Shown here piece after piece: positions 10,412 to 20,459 of a stretch of 64,000 nucleotides of DNA. Position 1 is the first letter of the stretch. Each line of letters opens with the position of its first letter. This DNA is from Notamacropus eugenii (lineage: Eukaryota; Chordata; Mammalia; Diprotodontia; Macropodidae), in assembly GCF_028372415.1 (NCBI RefSeq), contig NC_092872.1, positions 550,123,205 to 550,187,204 on the forward strand, given 5' to 3'. The position numbers and the translations under genes were made by a program. The notes below the pieces were generated by a model, which saw only the letters and a list, made by a program, of their open reading frames with translations, did not search any database and had not been told where the DNA came from.

Positions 10412-10485
10412 ATCATATACACTCTAAGGCTAAGCTAAACATTCCTAATTCCTTCAATCAGTTGTTATAAGGACTTTTTCCAGGG
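10412..10485 (-). mobile_element. L3/CR1 3' UTR scrap, antisense
   Basis: GGCTAAGCTAAACATTCCTAATTCCTTCAATCAG resembles the 'ggctaaacattcccagttccttcaa' section of CR1/L3 3' UTRs; a corresponding section is seen at about 19535-19565. Confidence 0.5.
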
Positions 10486-11199
10486 TCAAGTCCTGAAATA
10501 AATCAAAGCCATGAGTTGAGGAATAAATTGTTTTTTGAGATAACAGGGTAGCAAACCTGCCACCCGAGGGATATTCAGTGGATTTCCCAACTCCAAGTCC
10601 CATACAAAAGCTTCTTGTATCTTTAGGAGAATGGAGGGAGGGGAAGTAGTATGTGGTAGCAAGGCTTGGTCATGACACCCCAGTGGCTCTTGGCAATCTA
10701 GGCAAGGAAAACCACTTCATTCTGGCTATTTTGCCCTTTATGCCACGAATCCCAAAGGAAGGGGCCAAGCACACTGGAAGCTGAGATCCAACTTGACCTG
10801 GGCTTCCCCACAAAGCAAAATCCCTGAGTAGGAGGACCAAGAATGTGGTTCAATTCAACTTAATCAAGAGTAAATATCTTAAAAGTAGTAATGTAAGGAC
10901 ATTATTGAAATTCTGATATTAAAAGGATCACTTAAGGCAGTGGCAGTCCATATTACACTTGGTATTAATAAGTTCTTGTCATTATGTTGACAATTAATTC
11001 TCTGTCACCAGTGGCCCTTCATTCAATCCTTTGCCTAGATGTGCTCCAGTTTGGGTGGCTTCTGGCTTGGTCCTCCCTGTTCACTTTAAAGGATGTGGTT
11101 TCTCATATCAAAGGGCCACAGGAAGTGGGATACCAATGAAGACTGCATCCCTACAATGAAGAACAAAGTATTTCACTTACTAAGGATTTGTAGCAAACT

Positions 11200-11457
11200 T
11201 GAATCAGGTTCTTCTCCTAACTCCAAGTCTTTTGTTCTTCACAGTATCACACATCCTAATAATTACAATGATAATTAGGCATTTATATTGCTCTTTAGGG
11301 TTTGCAAAGAGCTTTATAAATATTATCTCATCTTATCCTTGCAATAGCCCTAGAAGGTAGGTGCTTTTATTACGCCCATTTTACAGATGAGGAAACTGAG
11401 TTTCCGGTAGTCCTTCCACTTCCTGGAGTCCTAAGATCACCCAACTAATAAGTGGCA
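11200..11457 (-). mobile_element. MIR SINE, antisense; first unit of a tandem duplication
   Basis: A partial MIR head (CTCCAAGTCTTTTGTTCTTC at 11221), an AATAATTACAATGATAATTAGGC junction, then TTGCAAAGAGCTTTATAAATATTATCTCATC and TACAGATGAGGAAACTGAG. The same succession, junction included, repeats 258 bp later. Confidence 0.8.
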
Positions 11458-11720
11458 AACTTGAAAAAGGTCCTCTAACTCCAAGTCTTTTGTTCTTTCC
11501 ACAACAATACACCTCCTAATAATAATAATGATAATAACTAGCATTTATATGGCTCTTTCAAGTTTGCAAAGGGCTTTATAAATACGATCTCCTTTTATCT
11601 TTACAACAGCCTTGGAAGGTAGGTGTTGCTATTATGCCCATTTTACAGATGAGGAAACTGAGAAAACTGAGGGATAAAGCAATTTGTCCAGGGTCACATA
11701 GCTAGTAATCAGATGTTAAA
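11458..11720 (-). mobile_element. MIR SINE, antisense; second unit of a tandem duplication
   Basis: CTCCAAGTCTTTTGTTCTTTCC (11479), AATAATAATAATGATAATAACTAGC, GCAAAGGGCTTTATAAATACGATC, TACAGATGAGGAAACTGAGAAAACTGAGG, GGGTCACATAGCTAGTAATCAG. Parallel to 11200-11457, including the junction bases. Confidence 0.8.
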
Positions 11721-11799
11721 ATAAAAAAATAGAAATTACAACATGTATCACTGCAAGTTGCAAAAATTCAGAATCTACCAAATATCTAGTAAGGAAAGA

Positions 11800-12036
11800 G
11801 AATAAGCATTTATATGCCACCTACTATGTACCAGGGACTTTGCTAAGAGCTTTACGCGTTATCTCATCTTACTCTGGAAAGTAGGTGCTGTTATTATCTG
11901 CATTTAACTGATGAGCAAACTGAGTCTGATAGAAATGTCCCAGGTCACACAGCTAGTAAGTGTCTGAAACTGGATCTGAACTCAGGTCTTCCTGACCCTA
12001 GGCCCAGTCTTCTATCCACTGCATTACCTATCAATT
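11800..12036 (-). mobile_element. MIR SINE, antisense
   Basis: GCATTTATATGCCACCTACTATGTACCAGG, CCAGGTCACACAGCTAGTAAGTGTCTGAAAC, GAACTCAGGTCTTCCTGACCCTAGGCCCAG, ending CCACTGCATTACC. Confidence 0.85.
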
Positions 12037-12580
12037 GGCTGGAATTATAGGCAGCAAAAGCCCTCTATCTTTTGCAAATTAACAAACAATAAATCTTCAC
12101 ACAATAGATACAAACCTAAAAATATCATTAAGAATTTAACAAACTGTACTAGAACATATTGCAAAAAACTGTTGCTCACAACTGCCTGCGCACAACATGA
12201 ACTCATAAAGATTTAAGATTTAAGCTCCTTGACAGCAGGGACTCCCTTTGCCTTTCTTTGTATCCGCAGTACTTGGCATAGTGCCTGGCATATAGTAGGT
12301 ACTTAATGCTTGTAGACTGACTGACTAATATAGCTTACCATGCCAAATAGTCATGATCTCCAAATTAAATGGAATGAAGAACTTTCAAAATATAAAGACC
12401 TAGTAGGAGAAATAAAAACCATATTGAAACGGGATGAGGTGTGCATCATTCCAACATCCTGTCAGCAACTGGAATTATCCTGAATATATCTTTAGTGGGT
12501 CTATAGAAGATAAACTTACATCCCAATACAATTTTTAAAAGTCATTTTACTCACTTGCATAAGAGTCCATAGAACATTAA
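12037..12580. other. Mostly unrecognised; contains an L2 tail
   Basis: An L2-type 3' tail lies at 12220-12330. The flanks 12037-12200 and 12340-12580 show no signature I recognise. Confidence 0.5.
12220..12330 (+). mobile_element. L2 3'-terminal fragment
   Basis: TAAGCTCCTTGACAGCAGGGACTCC, TGTATCCGCAGTACTTGGCATAGTGCCTGGCATATAGTAGG, TTAATGCTTGTAGACTGACTGAC: the sense L2 terminus, well preserved. Confidence 0.82.
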
Positions 12581-12665
12581 ATGAATGAATGAATAAGGCA
12601 TTTATTAAGTGCATATTATGTGCAAATGTTATGAAGTATAGAAGAATGATAGCAGGATATCAACT
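12580..12665 (-). mobile_element. L2 3'-terminal fragment, antisense
   Basis: AATGAATGAATGAATAAGGCATTTATTAAGTGCATATTATGTGC. Confidence 0.65.
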
Positions 12666-12719
12666 TGTCCTTGAATTATTACTCTCAGAACACCAGTAAA
12701 AAAGATGAGAACAACAAAA

Positions 12720-12955
12720 TGGCTATAATAACAGTGAATATTTCTATAGCTCTTTCAGGTTTACAAGACATTTTGTGTATATATTATTTCATGCAGACCT
12801 TACAATAACCCTACGAAGTAGGCACTATGGGTATTATTCCCATTTTTAAAATCAGGACACTGAGTGCAGCAGAGGTTAATTGGTCACATAATCAGTGAAT
12901 ATTAAAGGTGAAATTCAAACTCTGATATTACTGATTTCAAGTTCAGTAATGAGTT
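12720..12955 (-). mobile_element. MIR SINE, antisense
   Basis: TATTTCTATAGCTCTTTCAGG, CTTACAATAACCCTACGAAGTAGGCACTAT, GGTCACATAATCAGTGAAT, then a degraded head. Confidence 0.75.
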
Positions 12956-13029
12956 TGTAGGTTTTATACTCAGATTAATTTCAAAGAAAAAAATCTTTTA
13001 AATAATTCTTGTTACCAAAATGCCTGATT

Positions 13030-13235
13030 TGGGCATCAGAATATAATGGAAAGAGTCACTTTAGGTTTCTGAGCCTCGGTCTTCTTATCCTCAAAGTGGG
13101 GCTAACTAACACTACTGTACTTGTACCATTTACTTCAAAGGATTGTTCAATTCAGTTCTAAACCTTGTAAAACTGCAGTTATTATTAATACTTATTATTA
13201 TCATTATTATTAGTAGTAGCAATAATAATACCTAA
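13030..13235 (+). mobile_element. MIR SINE, degraded
   Basis: TGAGCCTCGGTCTTCTTATCCTCAAAGTGGGG, AAAGGATTGTTCAATTCAGTTCTAAACCTTGTAAAACTGCAG, TTATTATTAATACTTATTATTATC tail. Confidence 0.65.
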
Positions 13236-13639
13236 ATGTCTAGAAAACCAGAAACGAAATGGCTATAATGATTCTATAAAACTACTAAATTATTCTTAAA
13301 ACTCCAAAAGAACATGTTTTAGATGATAACATTTTCAAGAAAGTGGCTATTTCTCATAGCTGACAGACTTAGATGACAAGCTGATTTATTCATAGCTAAT
13401 TTCCCAAGGGCTTATTCTACAGAGAGATAATTGAGGTCTGTTCATTTATATTTTAACACAGGCATTTACATTAGATGAGTCTCTGGTGTTCTGTGGCTCT
13501 TTTGGTTCTTTGGGGCTACCTATGAGAAAGTGGCCTGAAGTTACTAACAACCATGACCTACAAAGAATGTGTGACCATAACAGTAATTCACTGTTCTGCA
13601 GAGGGCAGGCCAATAAGGTCAGATAGCTAGGGGGAAAGT
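13236..13639. other. No recognised feature
   Basis: Ordinary AT-rich sequence; the 93-codon antisense frame at 13446-13727 overlaps a MIR and has no domain. Confidence 0.5.
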
Positions 13640-13775
13640 TCTGGACTTTCCAGTATGTTGTAATGGAAAGGATAGTAGCTGAAAAGAGATGCAGGAGTCC
13701 TGGCTGTGTGTGTGAGACTGTGGACAAATAACTTCCATTCTCTAAGCCTCAGTTTCCACTGGAGCCATAAGTAGG
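13640..13775 (+). mobile_element. MIR fragment
   Basis: TAATGGAAAGGATAGTAGCTG, GAGTCCTGGCTGTGTGTGTGAGACTGTGGACAAATAACTTCCATTCTCTAAGCCTCAG. Confidence 0.6.
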
Positions 13776-13964
13776 TTGGAGCTAGTAGGTTTTGTGACAG
13801 GATGCCTAAATTTAGAAGGTGCTGCCACCACTATCTCAGGACCTGCTTCCTTGCTTAACAGCTGCAACCCTGGTCCACCTTCCTTCATTCTTTCAACCAG
13901 TTATTCAACAGCACTAAAACCTCTTGGAGTTCTAGAGTCATATTTCTCCTCAATATCTATACCC

Positions 13965-14232
13965 TGGGCAACTAGTTGTTGAAGTGGATATAGTGCCAGT
14001 CCTGGAGTTAGGAAGACTCATCTTCCTGAGTTCAAATCTAGCCTCAGATACTTAACAGCTATGTGACCCTGGGCAAGTCACTTAACCCTCTTTGCCTCAA
14101 TTTCTTCTTCTGTAAAATGTGCTCAAAAATGACAAACCACTCCATTATCTTTGCCAAGAAAACCCCAAATGGGGTCACAAAGAGTCAGACATGACTGAAA
14201 CATGAAACATTCATGACTGAATAACAACAGAA
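13965..14232 (+). mobile_element. Mar-1-type CORE-SINE, full length
   Basis: Head GGGCAACTAGTTGTTGAAGTGG, CTGGAGTTAGGAAGACTCATC, TATGTGACCCTGGGCAAGTCACTTAACCC, AATGACAAACCACTCC, CAAGAAAACCCCAAATGGGGTCAC, GAGTCAGACATGACTGAAAC and an AATAACAACAG end. Confidence 0.93.
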
Positions 14233-14274
14233 TCTGAACCCCCAGGTAACCATTTCCCTCTCAATTCAGGAGAA

Positions 14275-14925
14275 AAATTTTCCAGTTAAAGCTCCAATTT
14301 CTACATCCTGTAAAATGAGAGAGTGGGACTAAATAACTTCTGAGTTCCTTTTTAGCACTAAGATTCCATGAATTTATAATTCCTCTAAGTGAACATCACT
14401 CAATATTCCAGGTTTCATGTCTTGTTCCTCCGAAAATAGCTGCTTGGATAATTATATTATTGAAGGTCTTTTTATCTGACAGTAGTATAGATATAGCTTC
14501 CAATGATACGTATTTTCTGGAAAATCTGTATGCATATTAAGTTAACGTAAATTGAGTCATAGACTGTGCCCAATACATTCCCCAGCTCATGGTGAGCAAA
14601 AAGCTGTGTACTTGGAGTCAGAGTTTAATCTGAGTTTCATTATCTTTGTGATTTGGGACACATCATTTCCATTCTTTGAGCCTCAGTTTCCTCCCTGGCA
14701 AAATGAGGGGTTTATTCTAGACAATCTGTTTTCTATTCACCAATAGATATGGATATGAGAGGGAACACGGTATAACAGAAAGACTGTGCTAAGAAGGAGA
14801 CTTGGACCCTAGTCTGTCCTTCTATCTGAATTCTGCCATAACTTGGAATGCACCCTTGAAGAAACCACTCAAATATTCTGGGCTTTATTTTCCTTACTTG
14901 TTAAATGGTGGATAAACATTCATCA
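14275..14925 (+). mobile_element. Three consecutive degraded MIR pieces
   Basis: 14275-14380 (TAAAATGAGAGAGTGGGACTAAATAACTTCTGAG...TTAGCACTAAGATTC), 14590-14735 (TTTGTGATTTGGGACACATCATTTCC, TTGAGCCTCAGTTTCCTCCC) and 14755-14925 (GGAGACTTGGACCCTAGTC, GGGCTTTATTTTCCTTACTTG). All keep the CORE order in sense orientation. Whether they are separate insertions or a local duplication is unclear. Confidence 0.6.
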
Positions 14926-15479
14926 AGAGCTCATCTACGCATTTACTTTGTCACATGAATGGCCCCCCTATTTCAATCATACATCTCTGAGGATGTCTTT
15001 TGCATCACTTTGTCCTGAATAAATTTTTGATTGGTTGCTGCTGCCTAGTCGTACCTGTCATGAACCTCTCTATTGACCACATGGCAACCTGCAATCTTAA
15101 TTCTCTGGAGACTAGTATCACCTGGCCCATTGTCATATAACATCACTTGAAGAATACTGTTAAAATATTGGAGGGTATATTCTAAAGGATTTCTTATGGG
15201 CTCATTTAATGGTTGAGCATACCACAGAATCTTGATATTTCTTCTCTGACTAGAATCAGTGTTGGGGGTCAAGGTAATTCCCAAACCCATGAGTGGAAGG
15301 GTCTGATTTTGTCTATTTTAGTAGTGCTCTTGAGTTCCATATCTTAGTGATTCATTTGCAGATGCCCAGTTATAGAGGGCAAAGAGCATCCAACAAGATT
15401 TGGAGGGGGAGGTAAAAGCCTTGCACCATTGATATCTGTTTTTGCTTTTGTTGAAATGATGCTCATAGGATCAAAGATA
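14926..15479. other. No recognised feature
   Basis: An 81-codon antisense frame (15045-15290) is open, but I recognise no domain and the length is not beyond chance. Confidence 0.5.
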
Positions 15480-15667
15480 GAGGGTTGGGAGACATCTTGG
15501 ATACCATCTGGTCAAACCTCCTCATTTTACAGATGAGAAAACAGGCACAGTGAGAGATAAAGTGACAATGACTTGCCCAACATCACAAAGGTGGTAGAAA
15601 TGTGATTCAAAACCCCACCAACTGATGCCAAAGGCAACATTCTTTCTACTCTGCCACATTGCCTCTC
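15480..15667 (-). mobile_element. MIR SINE, antisense, variant form
   Basis: CATCTTGGATACCATCTGGTCAAACCTCCTCATTTTACAGATGAG, TGACTTGCCCAACATCACAAAGGTGGTAG, TTCTACTCTGCCACATTGCC. Confidence 0.75.
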
Positions 15668-15701
15668 AATGAATAGCTAACATTTCTTCAGTACTTTAAG
15701 G

Positions 15702-16130
15702 CAGTAGCGTCAAGGTGAAACAGAAATGGGGACCACTAAACTATACACAAGGATCTCTACAGGCCATATCCCGACTTAGAAAATGAGATATTAACATTAT
15801 CTTTGTGTCACAGTGAATAGAGCTCTAGAACTATAGTCTGGAAGCTCTAAGTTCAAATATAACCTCAAGCATTTACTATCTCTGTGACCCTGACCAAGTC
15901 ATTTAACCCTCAGTTTCTTCATCTGCACAAGAGGGATAATAATAGCACCTTACCTCCCAGGGTTGTTCTAAAGACTAAATGAGATCATAAAGTACTTAAC
16001 ACAGTGTCTGGCAGTACTATATAAATGTTAGCTTTTATTATTAGCTCATATATTTTTATTTATTTTGTTAAATGTTTCCCAATTGCATTTTAATCTGCTG
16101 GGGCTGCACTTGAGATTGTGGCAGTGCTCA
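15702..16130 (+). mobile_element. hAT-like non-autonomous DNA transposon, split by a MIR
   Basis: The outer parts (15702-15805 and about 16046-16130) share a non-LINE sequence with the element at 63362-63562 in opposite orientation: a CAGTGGTGTCAAAC-like terminus, TATTAACATTATCT, TTTTATTTATTTTGTTAAAT and AATCTG. hAT elements have short terminal inverted repeats of this kind. The right terminus here is decayed. A MIR at 15806-16045 sits inside. Confidence 0.65.
15806..16045 (+). mobile_element. MIR SINE nested in a hAT-like element
   Basis: ACTATAGTCTGGAAGCTCTAAGTTCAAATATAACCTCAAGC, TCTGTGACCCTGACCAAGTCATTTAACC, ATAATAATAGCACCTTACCTCCCAGGGTTGTTCTAAAG, TATATAAATGTTAGCTTTTATTATTA: a complete sense MIR. 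Confidence 0.85.
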
Positions 16131-16179
16131 ACTTTAAGATTTTAAAAGTACTTTACTCCCAACAAGCCTGAAAGGATGA

Positions 16180-16980
16180 TAGATTCCAGAGCTGTGTGTC
16201 CTGGACTGTCTTCTCCTCACCCTCTGTATCATTTCACTTGTTGATCTCGGTTCCCATGGATTCAGTTGCCACTTCTGTGCTGATGATTCTCAGATCTATT
16301 TATCCAGTCCTAACCTCTTGCCTGACCTCCATGCTCACATCTCTAACTGCCTATTGCCTATCTCATCCTGAATGTCTTGGAGACATCTCGAACTTAAGAG
16401 ATCGAAAACTGAACTTATTATCTTTCTCTTCAAGTCCTTCCCAATTCCTGATTTCCTATTATTGCTCAGTATAACCCACTCTTCACCCTGCACCCATCCT
16501 CCCAGTCACCCAGGCCCACAAACTCTATTTCATACTCAACTCCTTATTCTCTCCATCTCCAGTCTCTTGCCAAGACCTGCTGTTTCTGCCTTTGTAACAT
16601 TTCTTGTATATGCTCCTTTCTCTTCTCTGATAGTGCCACCATTCTGGTGAATGGCTCTTATAACCTCACACCTGGACTATTGCAATAATCTTTCTGTTAG
16701 TCTCTCTGCTTCAAGTCTCTCCCCACTCCACTCCATCTTCCACTCAGTTGTCCAAATGATTTTGCAGAAGTATGTGTCTGACCATACCACTTCCCTCTCA
16801 ACTCCACCCTTCCTCTCGATAAGCTCCAATGGTTCCTTATTGTCCCCAGAACCAAATATAAAATCCTCTGTTTAGTATTTTCAAAGCCCTCAATAATCTA
16901 CATTATAACACATACCTTTCTAGTCATCTTACATCTTATACTTCCCTTCTTCATCCTCCCCACTCTGCAGCTGCCCTTAC
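16180..16980 (+). mobile_element. L2 LINE: reverse-transcriptase end and 3' region, part 1
   Basis: Sense L2. The frame containing 16279-16287 encodes Ala-Asp-Asp followed by Ser-Gln-Ile-Tyr, the reverse-transcriptase catalytic motif of L2/CR1 LINEs. The same frame is reopened from 16372 to 16650 (92 codons) and includes Lys-Thr-Glu-Leu-Ile-Ile-Phe, another conserved L2 block. A stop precedes 16372, and frameshifts follow (TGGACTATTGCAATAATC near 16673). The copy is broken off near 16980 by SINE insertions and resumes at 17745. Confidence 0.85.
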
Positions 16981-17003
16981 TTAGCTACTTACTAGTTCTA
17001 TGA

Positions 17004-17241
17004 CGGGGTAGCCGGGTGGCTCAGTGGACAGAGTACTAGGCCTGGAGTTAGGAAGACCTGAGTTCAAATGTGGTCTCAGACCACACTCTGGGCAAGTCAC
17101 TTAAGTCACTTGTTTGCTCCAGGGTCCTCATCTGTAAAATGAGCTGGAGAACAAAATGGCAAACCATTTCAGTATCTTTGCCAAGAAAACTCCAAATAGA
17201 GTCATGAAGAGTTGGTCATGACTGAAACGACTGACCAATAG
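17004..17241 (+). mobile_element. Mar-1-type CORE-SINE
   Basis: GGGGTAGCCGGGTGGCTCAGTGG head, CCTGGAGTTAGGAAGACCTGAGTTC, TGGGCAAGTCACTTAAG, AATGGCAAACCATTTCAGTATCTTTGCCAAG, ATGAAGAGTTGGTCATGACTGAAACGACTGA. Confidence 0.92.
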
Positions 17242-17321
17242 CAAAGCTGTATTATATTGGGAATGCCAGTTCACCTCTTTGTTGTAAAATGAGGGGGTTA
17301 GATTAAGATGTTCATTAAGGA

Positions 17322-17510
17322 AGAAATATAATACAGACGAAAAAGCCCTGGCTTTTGAACAAAGGACCATTGTTTAAATCCTGATTATGATGTCACACCC
17401 TCTGTGACTTTGAGCAAGTTACTCGACCTCCAGGCACCTCAGTTTCTTCATCTGCAAAATTTGGACAAGATGGCTTCCAAAGTCCTTTCCAGCTCTAAAT
17501 CCTTATGAAT
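17322..17510 (+). mobile_element. MIR SINE, variant tail
   Basis: AAAGCCCTGGCTTTTGAAC, CTGTGACTTTGAGCAAGTTACTCGACCTCC, CACCTCAGTTTCTTCATCTGCAAAAT, CAAAGTCCTTTCCAGCTCTAAATCC. Confidence 0.78.
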
Positions 17511-17744
17511 ATCAATTACAGTACTTTGCTTTAATACAGAGATACTTTCACTGGGCTCTTGAGATACAGAGGACTGTTTATCCCTGTGCTAAGTGATCCC
17601 AGATTGTTGTAATCTATGGTTCTTCTGTCTCTTCTCTTGCTGTAAGCCTGTAAGCTGTCATTCCTCACTGCTCTCTTAGGCCTATTCCAATGTAAGCTTT
17701 TTCAAATCCCAAACTATTTTACTAACATTGTTGGTCATTACTTT

Positions 17745-18125
17745 AGTTCCCCTACTCTGTGATCCAGCCAGATTGGCTGCCTCTCCATTCAGCACATAAC
17801 CTCCAGTCTGGACTCTTTTGCAGCAGTCATCCCCATGCCTTGAGGCATTTTCTGCTTGCTGGTGCCTCAGATTCCTTTTCTTCCTTTATGCTACAACTCA
17901 AGGACAATCTTCTGTATGAAGCTTTTCCTGACCCCTCCTAAGTTACCTCCTATTTAACAGCTTTGTATATATTTGCATTTATTTAACTGGTATACGTTTA
18001 CATGTACATTCATGATGTATATATTTCTACATAGCCAGAGGTCATTGTTTTATTCTTTGTACTTGTATCCCAAGCACCTAGAACATAGGTGGGGCTTAAT
18101 AAATACTTATCAATTGATTGATTTG
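17745..18125 (+). mobile_element. L2 LINE 3' end, part 2
   Basis: Resumes with CTCTGTGATCCAGCCAGATTGGC, continues ATCCCCATGCCTTGAGGCATTTTCTGC and TGTATGAAGCTTTTCCTGACCCCTCC, and ends with the canonical terminus TGTATCCCAAGCACCTAGAACATAGG...TTAATAAATAC. Same orientation and next in consensus order after 16980, so it is one element with the 16180 part. Confidence 0.82.
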
Positions 18126-18204
18126 ATTGGCAGAGCTCCTGAAGTATGCAAACATGCCTAGCTGTCAGTGTCCCATGGTGAGCCTTCTGGGATAGCAGCT
18201 CCTG

Positions 18205-18620
18205 CCAAACATTTTTAAAATTAATTAATTTAATTTTAGTTTTTAGCATTTACTTCCATAAGATTTTGAATTTTAAATTCAAATTTTTAAAATTTAATTT
18301 GAATTTAATTTTTCCCCCTCCCTCCTTTCTCCCCAAGACGATGTACAATCTGATATAGGCTCTACATATATATTCATGTTAAACATATTTTTTAATTAGT
18401 CATGTTGTAAAGAAGAATTAGGACCAATGGGAGGAATCATGAGAAAGAAGAAACAAAACAGAAGAGAGCAAATGCTAGGCTTCCATATGTGTTCAGACTC
18501 CAAAGTTCTTTCTCTTGATGTAGATAGCATTTTCCATCAGGAGTCTTTTGGAGTTGTCCTAGATTCATGCTGAGAAGAACTAAATCTATCAAAGTTAGTC
18601 ACTGCACAATGTTCCTGTCA
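18205..18620 (-). mobile_element. L1 LINE 3' UTR fragment, antisense
   Basis: Pyrimidine-rich TCCCCCTCCCTCCTTTCTCCCC, then CATGTTGTAAAGAAGAATTAGGACC, GTTCTTTCTCTTGATGTAGATAGCATTTTCCATCAGGAGTC and TCACTGCACAATGTTCCTGT. It aligns block by block with 49930-50300, 47380-47690 and 52930-53240, which are other L1 3' ends here. Confidence 0.82.
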
Positions 18621-19146
18621 AGCATTTTTACCTTTCATTTCTTATTTAACTTTCCATATTCCTGACCTCCATCTCCAGCCCCTGAAATTCTTGTGCCTTT
18701 CTGGTCCTTGGCTTGGCTCCCTGAGTTCAGAGATATGTTTTTATTTATATATCTATATCCATAAAATATATGTTATATGTTATATATACACATACATACA
18801 TATATACATATGTATGTTATATAAGAATCTGAATTTTTTTCTCTTTCCTTTCCCTCTACCACCCAACTGCTATCTTCCTAAGGCCCTGATCTGGCATCAC
18901 TTCCTTATTTCTCTTCAGTCTCTATTTTCACACACTGCAGACCACCGAAGTATAATTTCTAATTTCTAGGTTTTCTTAACAAGGAGAGGGAATATATGCA
19001 AATTCAGAAATAATACAAAAGGGGAAGGTATTTAGAAGTATGTATGTAAGTCTACTAGAATTCTATGAAAAATATAAATATACAAGTGTTGAGTGAGGGC
19101 CTTAGAAGAATCACAGTTTTAAGAACTGGAGGTTATTTCATTGACC
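18621..19146. other. Little recognised; AT-rich microsatellite inside
   Basis: Holds the TATA/CATA tract at 18738-18825 and a possible degraded L3 antisense 3' end near 19105-19146 (AGAATCACAGTTTTAAGAACTGGAGG). Confidence 0.5.
18738..18825. repeat. AT-rich microsatellite
   Basis: TATATATC, TATGTTATATGTTATATATACACATACATACATATATACATATG: imperfect dinucleotide/tetranucleotide array. Confidence 0.8.
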
Positions 19147-19252
19147 CATCTCTTTAATGATCCTCATTCTAGCACATAAAAGTCTCTCAGTTGGCAAAAC
19201 TCTGTGTACTTTAGTGCAGAGTTCAAATGCTATCTAATATATAGCATCAAAA
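19147..19252 (+). repeat. 106-bp direct repeat, copy A
   Basis: Starts CATCTCTTTAATGATCCTC and ends ATAGCATCAAAA. The same sequence recurs at 21140-21243 with about eight substitutions and a 2-bp gap, counted by eye (roughly 92% identical). I do not recognise it as part of L1, L2, L3 or a SINE. Confidence 0.85.
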
Positions 19253-19259
19253 TGGATAT

Positions 19260-20455
19260 ATGAAAGGATTCTTTGCTATGGCCTGCCCAACAAGTGTTTG
19301 AAATCCTATAAGAAGAGAGAGCTTGGCAGCTCTCAGATCGACTACACAACTTTTGTGCAGCTCTGTTGGTGAGGTCCTTTCCCCTGACGTCCAGCCTCTT
19401 TGCAACTTCTGCCCATTATTCCTGCTTCTGTCATCTGGAGCCAAACATCCGTTCCTTTCTTTATAAGACAACCCTTCAAACACATGAATATTGCTATCAT
19501 ATCTTCTCCTAGTCTTTTTCTTCTCCTGGTTAAACATGCCCAGTTCATTCAAATAATCTTCGTATGTCATGATCTCAAGGTGGACCTTTCACCGCCTTTG
19601 TTGTCTTTCTCTGGACCTTCTCCAGCTTTTCAGTTTCCTTCTTCAGCCATGGCACTCAGGACTGAACACAACACTCCAGAGGAGGCTGTTGAGGGTAGAG
19701 TTCAGTGAGGCTATCACTTCTGGAAACTATGCTCCCTCTTAAGGCAGCCCAGGATTACATTTGATTTTTGTTTTGGCTCCTGCATCTCACTGTTGAGACA
19801 TGGAGCTTACAATCCATTAGAACCTCCAGATCTTTTTCAGAACAACTGCTGTCTAGAGATGCCTTTCCCCATCTCATACTTGTGAAGTTGATTTTTTTGT
19901 ACCCAAGTGCAAGAATTTGTCCCTTTTGAGTTCATCTTATTAGTTTTGGCCCAATGCTCTAGCCTGTCAAGGTTCCTTTGAATTCTGACTGTCATCCACT
20001 ATGTTAGTCATTCACCCTGGCATTGAATCATCTGCATATTTGATGAGCATGCCATCTGTGTCTGTTTCCAAATCATTGATAAAAATCTTAAACATCATAA
20101 GGTCAAGCATACATACCTAGAGTATTCCCCAGGGGTCCTCCTGCCATAGATACATAGACGTTGTTAACAACTCTGAGTCTAGCTCCCCAACCATTTCTAA
20201 ATCTATGCTGATATTATGGTCTAATCCTTTATCTACTCTTTTTTATCTACTCTTTTTATCTACTTTTTATCTTTTTATCTACTTTTTATCTACTCTTCAA
20301 GAACAGTATAAGATAAAAATCATTATGTGTATAATATATATTATATAATAATAATTATCAAAAGCTTTATTGAAATCTAAGTAAACTATACCCAAAGCAT
20401 TCCTCTCATTTACTAGTTTAGTATTACTATCAAAAAAGGAAATTCTGTTAATCTG
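19260..20455 (-). mobile_element. L3/CR1-type LINE, 3' region, antisense
   Basis: On the plus strand the order is GGTTAAACATGCCCAGTTCATTCAAATAATC, CTCTGGACCTTCTCCAGCTTTTCAG, GGCACTCAGGACTGAACACAACACTCCAGAGG, AGGCAGCCCAGGATTACATTTG, AACCTCCAGATCTTTTTCAG, GTCAAGGTTCCTTTGAATTC, CATCTGCATATTTGATGAGC, AAATCATTGATAAAAATC and AAAGCTTTATTGAAATCTAAGTAAACTATA. This is the antisense 3' section of CR1-family LINEs from end to end. About 1.2 kb is kept. Frames of 60-107 codons inside it on both strands are chance. A TATCTACTTTTT expansion lies within (20222-20297). Confidence 0.85.
20222..20297. repeat. Degenerate minisatellite, TATCTACT(T)n unit
   Basis: Six TATCTACT or TATCTACTTTTT-like units, unit length about 12-16 bp, inside the L3 copy. 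Confidence 0.85.
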
Positions 20456-20459
20456 GCAT

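Larger units (their letters stand above)
9891..11199. other. Mostly unrecognised sequence with a C-rich tract and an L3 scrap
   Basis: Contains the C-rich tract at 10157-10205 and a short antisense L3/CR1-like piece at about 10412-10485 (AAGCTAAACATTCCTAATTCCTTCAATCAG). The remainder, including 10490-11190, shows no repeat or coding signature I recognise. Confidence 0.5.

Noticed and set aside
11200-12036. Evenly spaced MIR units as a CRISPR-like array
   Set aside because: The units are SINEs of 230-260 bp; no short identical repeats with unique spacers occur anywhere in the window.
15045-15290. 81-codon minus-strand frame without repeats
   Set aside because: No family recognised and length compatible with chance.
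18276-18307. AT-rich inverted repeat near AAATTCAAATT / AATTTGAATTT
   Set aside because: Low-complexity A/T sequence in an L1 3' UTR; inverted repeats are expected there.
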